Of a stretch of 64,000 bases of DNA, positions 62,736 to 64,000 are shown piece after piece. The stretch's first letter is position 1. Every line of letters begins with the position of its first letter. Location: NCBI RefSeq assembly GCF_003286415.2, contig NZ_CP043450.1, positions 1,302,001-1,366,000 on the forward strand. Direction: 5' to 3'. The position numbers and the translations under genes are program-made. A model generated the notes under the pieces. That model was not told the origin of the DNA and made no database searches. It saw nothing but the letters and a program-made list of their open reading frames with translations. This stretch comes from Mucilaginibacter rubeus. Lineage in GTDB: Bacteria; Bacteroidota; Bacteroidia; Sphingobacteriales; Sphingobacteriaceae.

Positions 62736-64000
62736 TTAAATACGGGTTATATCAGCACCTAAAGCTTTAAGCCTGGTATCAATGTGCTGATAGCCGCGTT
62801 CAATTTGTTCAATATTGTAAATGGTTGATTGACCTTGTGCTGAAAGGGCGGCGATCAGTAATGAAACACCTGCGCGAATATCGGGCGAGGTCATGGAAAT
62901 ACCACGTAATTTAACCTGGTTGTCCAAACCGATAACAGTAGCACGGTGCGGATCGCAAAGGATGATCTGGGCACCCATATCCAGCAGTTTATCCACGAAG
63001 AATAAGCGGCTTTCAAACATTTTTTGGTGAATCAGTACCGAGCCTTTTGCCTGGATGGCAACAACCAGCACAATGCTCAATAAGTCGGGCGTGAAGCCCG
63101 GCCATGGCGCGTCGGCAATGGTCATGATACTGCCGTCAATAAAAGTTTCAATTTCGTAATGCTCTTGGGCCGGAATAAAAATATCATCGCCTCTAAGCTC
63201 CAGTTTAATACCTAAACGTTTGAAAACATCGGGGATCATGCCCAGTTCTTTGTACTGAACATCTTTAATGGTGATTTCAGAACCGGTCATGGCAGCCAAA
63301 CCAATGAATGAGCCAATCTCGATCATATCGGGTAATAAGCGGTGCTCAGTACCGCCCAGTCGTTCAACACCTTCAATAGTTAACAGGTTTGAACCAATTC
63401 CGCTAATTTTAGCGCCCATACGGCTCAGCATTTTACAAAGCTGCTGCAAATATGGTTCGCATGCAGCGTTATAAATGGTAGTAGTACCTTTTGCGAGTAC
63501 TGCAGCCATTACCACGTTGGCTGTACCAGTTACAGAAGCTTCATCCAGCAGGATGTAAGTACCTTGCAGATTGGAAGCATCTACATTAAAGAAACCATTT
63601 TCGGGATTGTAATTGAATTGGGCACCCAATTTTTCAAAACCCAGAAAGTGGGTATCCAACCTGCGGCGACCGATTTTATCGCCACCCGGTTTAGGGATTG
63701 ATGCCTTGCCGAAACGGGCCAGCAGCGGGCCAACTATCATGATAGAACCGCGTAGGCCACCACCTTTTGATTTAAATGCCTCAGACAAGAAAAAATCCTG
63801 GTTGATATCTTTGGCTTCGAAGGTATAAGTATGTTCGTTTACGCGTTCAACAATAACGCCCATATCGCCAAGCAGCTCTATCAGCTTGTTTACATCCTTA
63901 ATGTCAGGGATGTTGCTGATGGTTACTTTTTCTTCGGTAAGCAATACGGCAGATATAACCTGTAATGCTTCGTTTTTTGCACCCTGCGGGGTTATTTCAC
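62736..64000 (-). CDS. murA: UDP-N-acetylglucosamine 1-carboxyvinyltransferase, 5' end cut by the window
   Basis: The frame is open to the window end (GEITPQGAKNEALQVISAVL), so the first part of the gene, perhaps 15-20 codons, is missing. MurA adds enolpyruvate to UDP-GlcNAc in the first peptidoglycan step. The EPSP-synthase fold shows GGLRGSIMIVGPLLARFG, TGTANVVMAAVLAKG and the C-terminal RGYQHIDTRLKALGADI. In the active-site loop PGGDKIGRRRLDTH the usual Cys (GGC) is Asp, the residue that gives natural fosfomycin insensitivity in other bacteria. It lies 7 bp beyond a heptamer palindrome. Confidence 0.97.
   Translation of the reverse strand, partial: EITPQGAKNEALQVISAVLLTEEKVTISNIPDIKDVNKLIELLGDMGVIVERVNEHTYTFEAKDINQDFFLSEAFKSKGGGLRGSIMIVGPLLARFGKASIPKPGGDKIGRRRLDTHFLGFEKLGAQFNYNPENGFFNVDASNLQGTYILLDEASVTGTANVVMAAVLAKGTTTIYNAACEPYLQQLCKMLSRMGAKISGIGSNLLTIEGVERLGGTEHRLLPDMIEIGSFIGLAAMTGSEITIKDVQYKELGMIPDVFKRLGIKLELRGDDIFIPAQEHYEIETFIDGSIMTIADAPWPGFTPDLLSIVLVVAIQAKGSVLIHQKMFESRLFFVDKLLDMGAQIILCDPHRATVIGLDNQVKLRGISMTSPDIRAGVSLLIAALSAQGQSTIYNIEQIERGYQHIDTRLKALGADITRI

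Overview
The window is chromosomal DNA from a member of the Bacteroidetes, most likely Sphingobacteriaceae (a Mucilaginibacter- or Pedobacter-like soil or plant bacterium). The evidence is a SusC/SusD/SusE outer-membrane glycan-uptake operon, many lipoproteins with a cysteine after a short hydrophobic signal, hybrid histidine kinases with a fused receiver, DUF2807 head-GIN proteins, an Asp-type MurA, TAnnTTTG-type promoter -7 boxes and few Shine-Dalgarno sequences. I see no tRNA or rRNA gene, CRISPR array, prophage or intact insertion sequence.

Layout. 1-1290: 3' end of an S9 peptidase and a pyridoxamine-phosphate-oxidase-like stress protein. 1416-1888: a repeat element of about 470 bp with inverted ends. 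1923-12576, all on the minus strand: a DnaQ-like exonuclease fused to a GIY-YIG domain, yidC, pyrG, a FIST sensor with a hybrid kinase, kdsB, a deoxynucleoside kinase and trpS. 12614-17247, plus strand: plsC, a decayed second plsC tail, gatC, an ABC ATPase, an AraC regulator and a serine hydrolase. 17338-22856: two unknown genes, a GH19 chitinase lipoprotein, a PduO-type adenosyltransferase, two small proteins, ispD and queA. 23118-29747: a MacB/FtsX permease, a DUF3347 lipoprotein, a four-PAS hybrid kinase and citrate synthase. 30033-37249: a sus-like locus (SusC, SusD, SusE) with a divergent glycan-binding esterase; two adjoining LacI-type palindromes lie between them. 37464-48313: recQ, a repeat-rich gap, three DUF2807 proteins, a TetR/SDR/SDR module, an ArsR/SRPBCC module and a dihaem cytochrome c. 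48620-53454: tig, clpP, clpX and AMP nucleosidase. 53532-64000: a giant alpha-2-macroglobulin with a TonB plug inserted, cystathionine beta-synthase, a GT39 glycosyltransferase and murA, cut by the window end.

What stands out is between the genes. Many intergenic gaps hold a long imperfect palindrome built from short, loosely repeated words (about 7-12 bp). The word differs from gap to gap, but the layout (word array, spacer, inverted word array) recurs at least ten times. A second family has CATTGCGAG ends. Several regulators come with readable operators: three 15-bp sites for the TetR protein, two identical 16-mers for the ArsR protein, and the twin LacI-type sites at the sus locus. Two DUF2807 paralogues share an ECF-sigma-like promoter with identical spacing.
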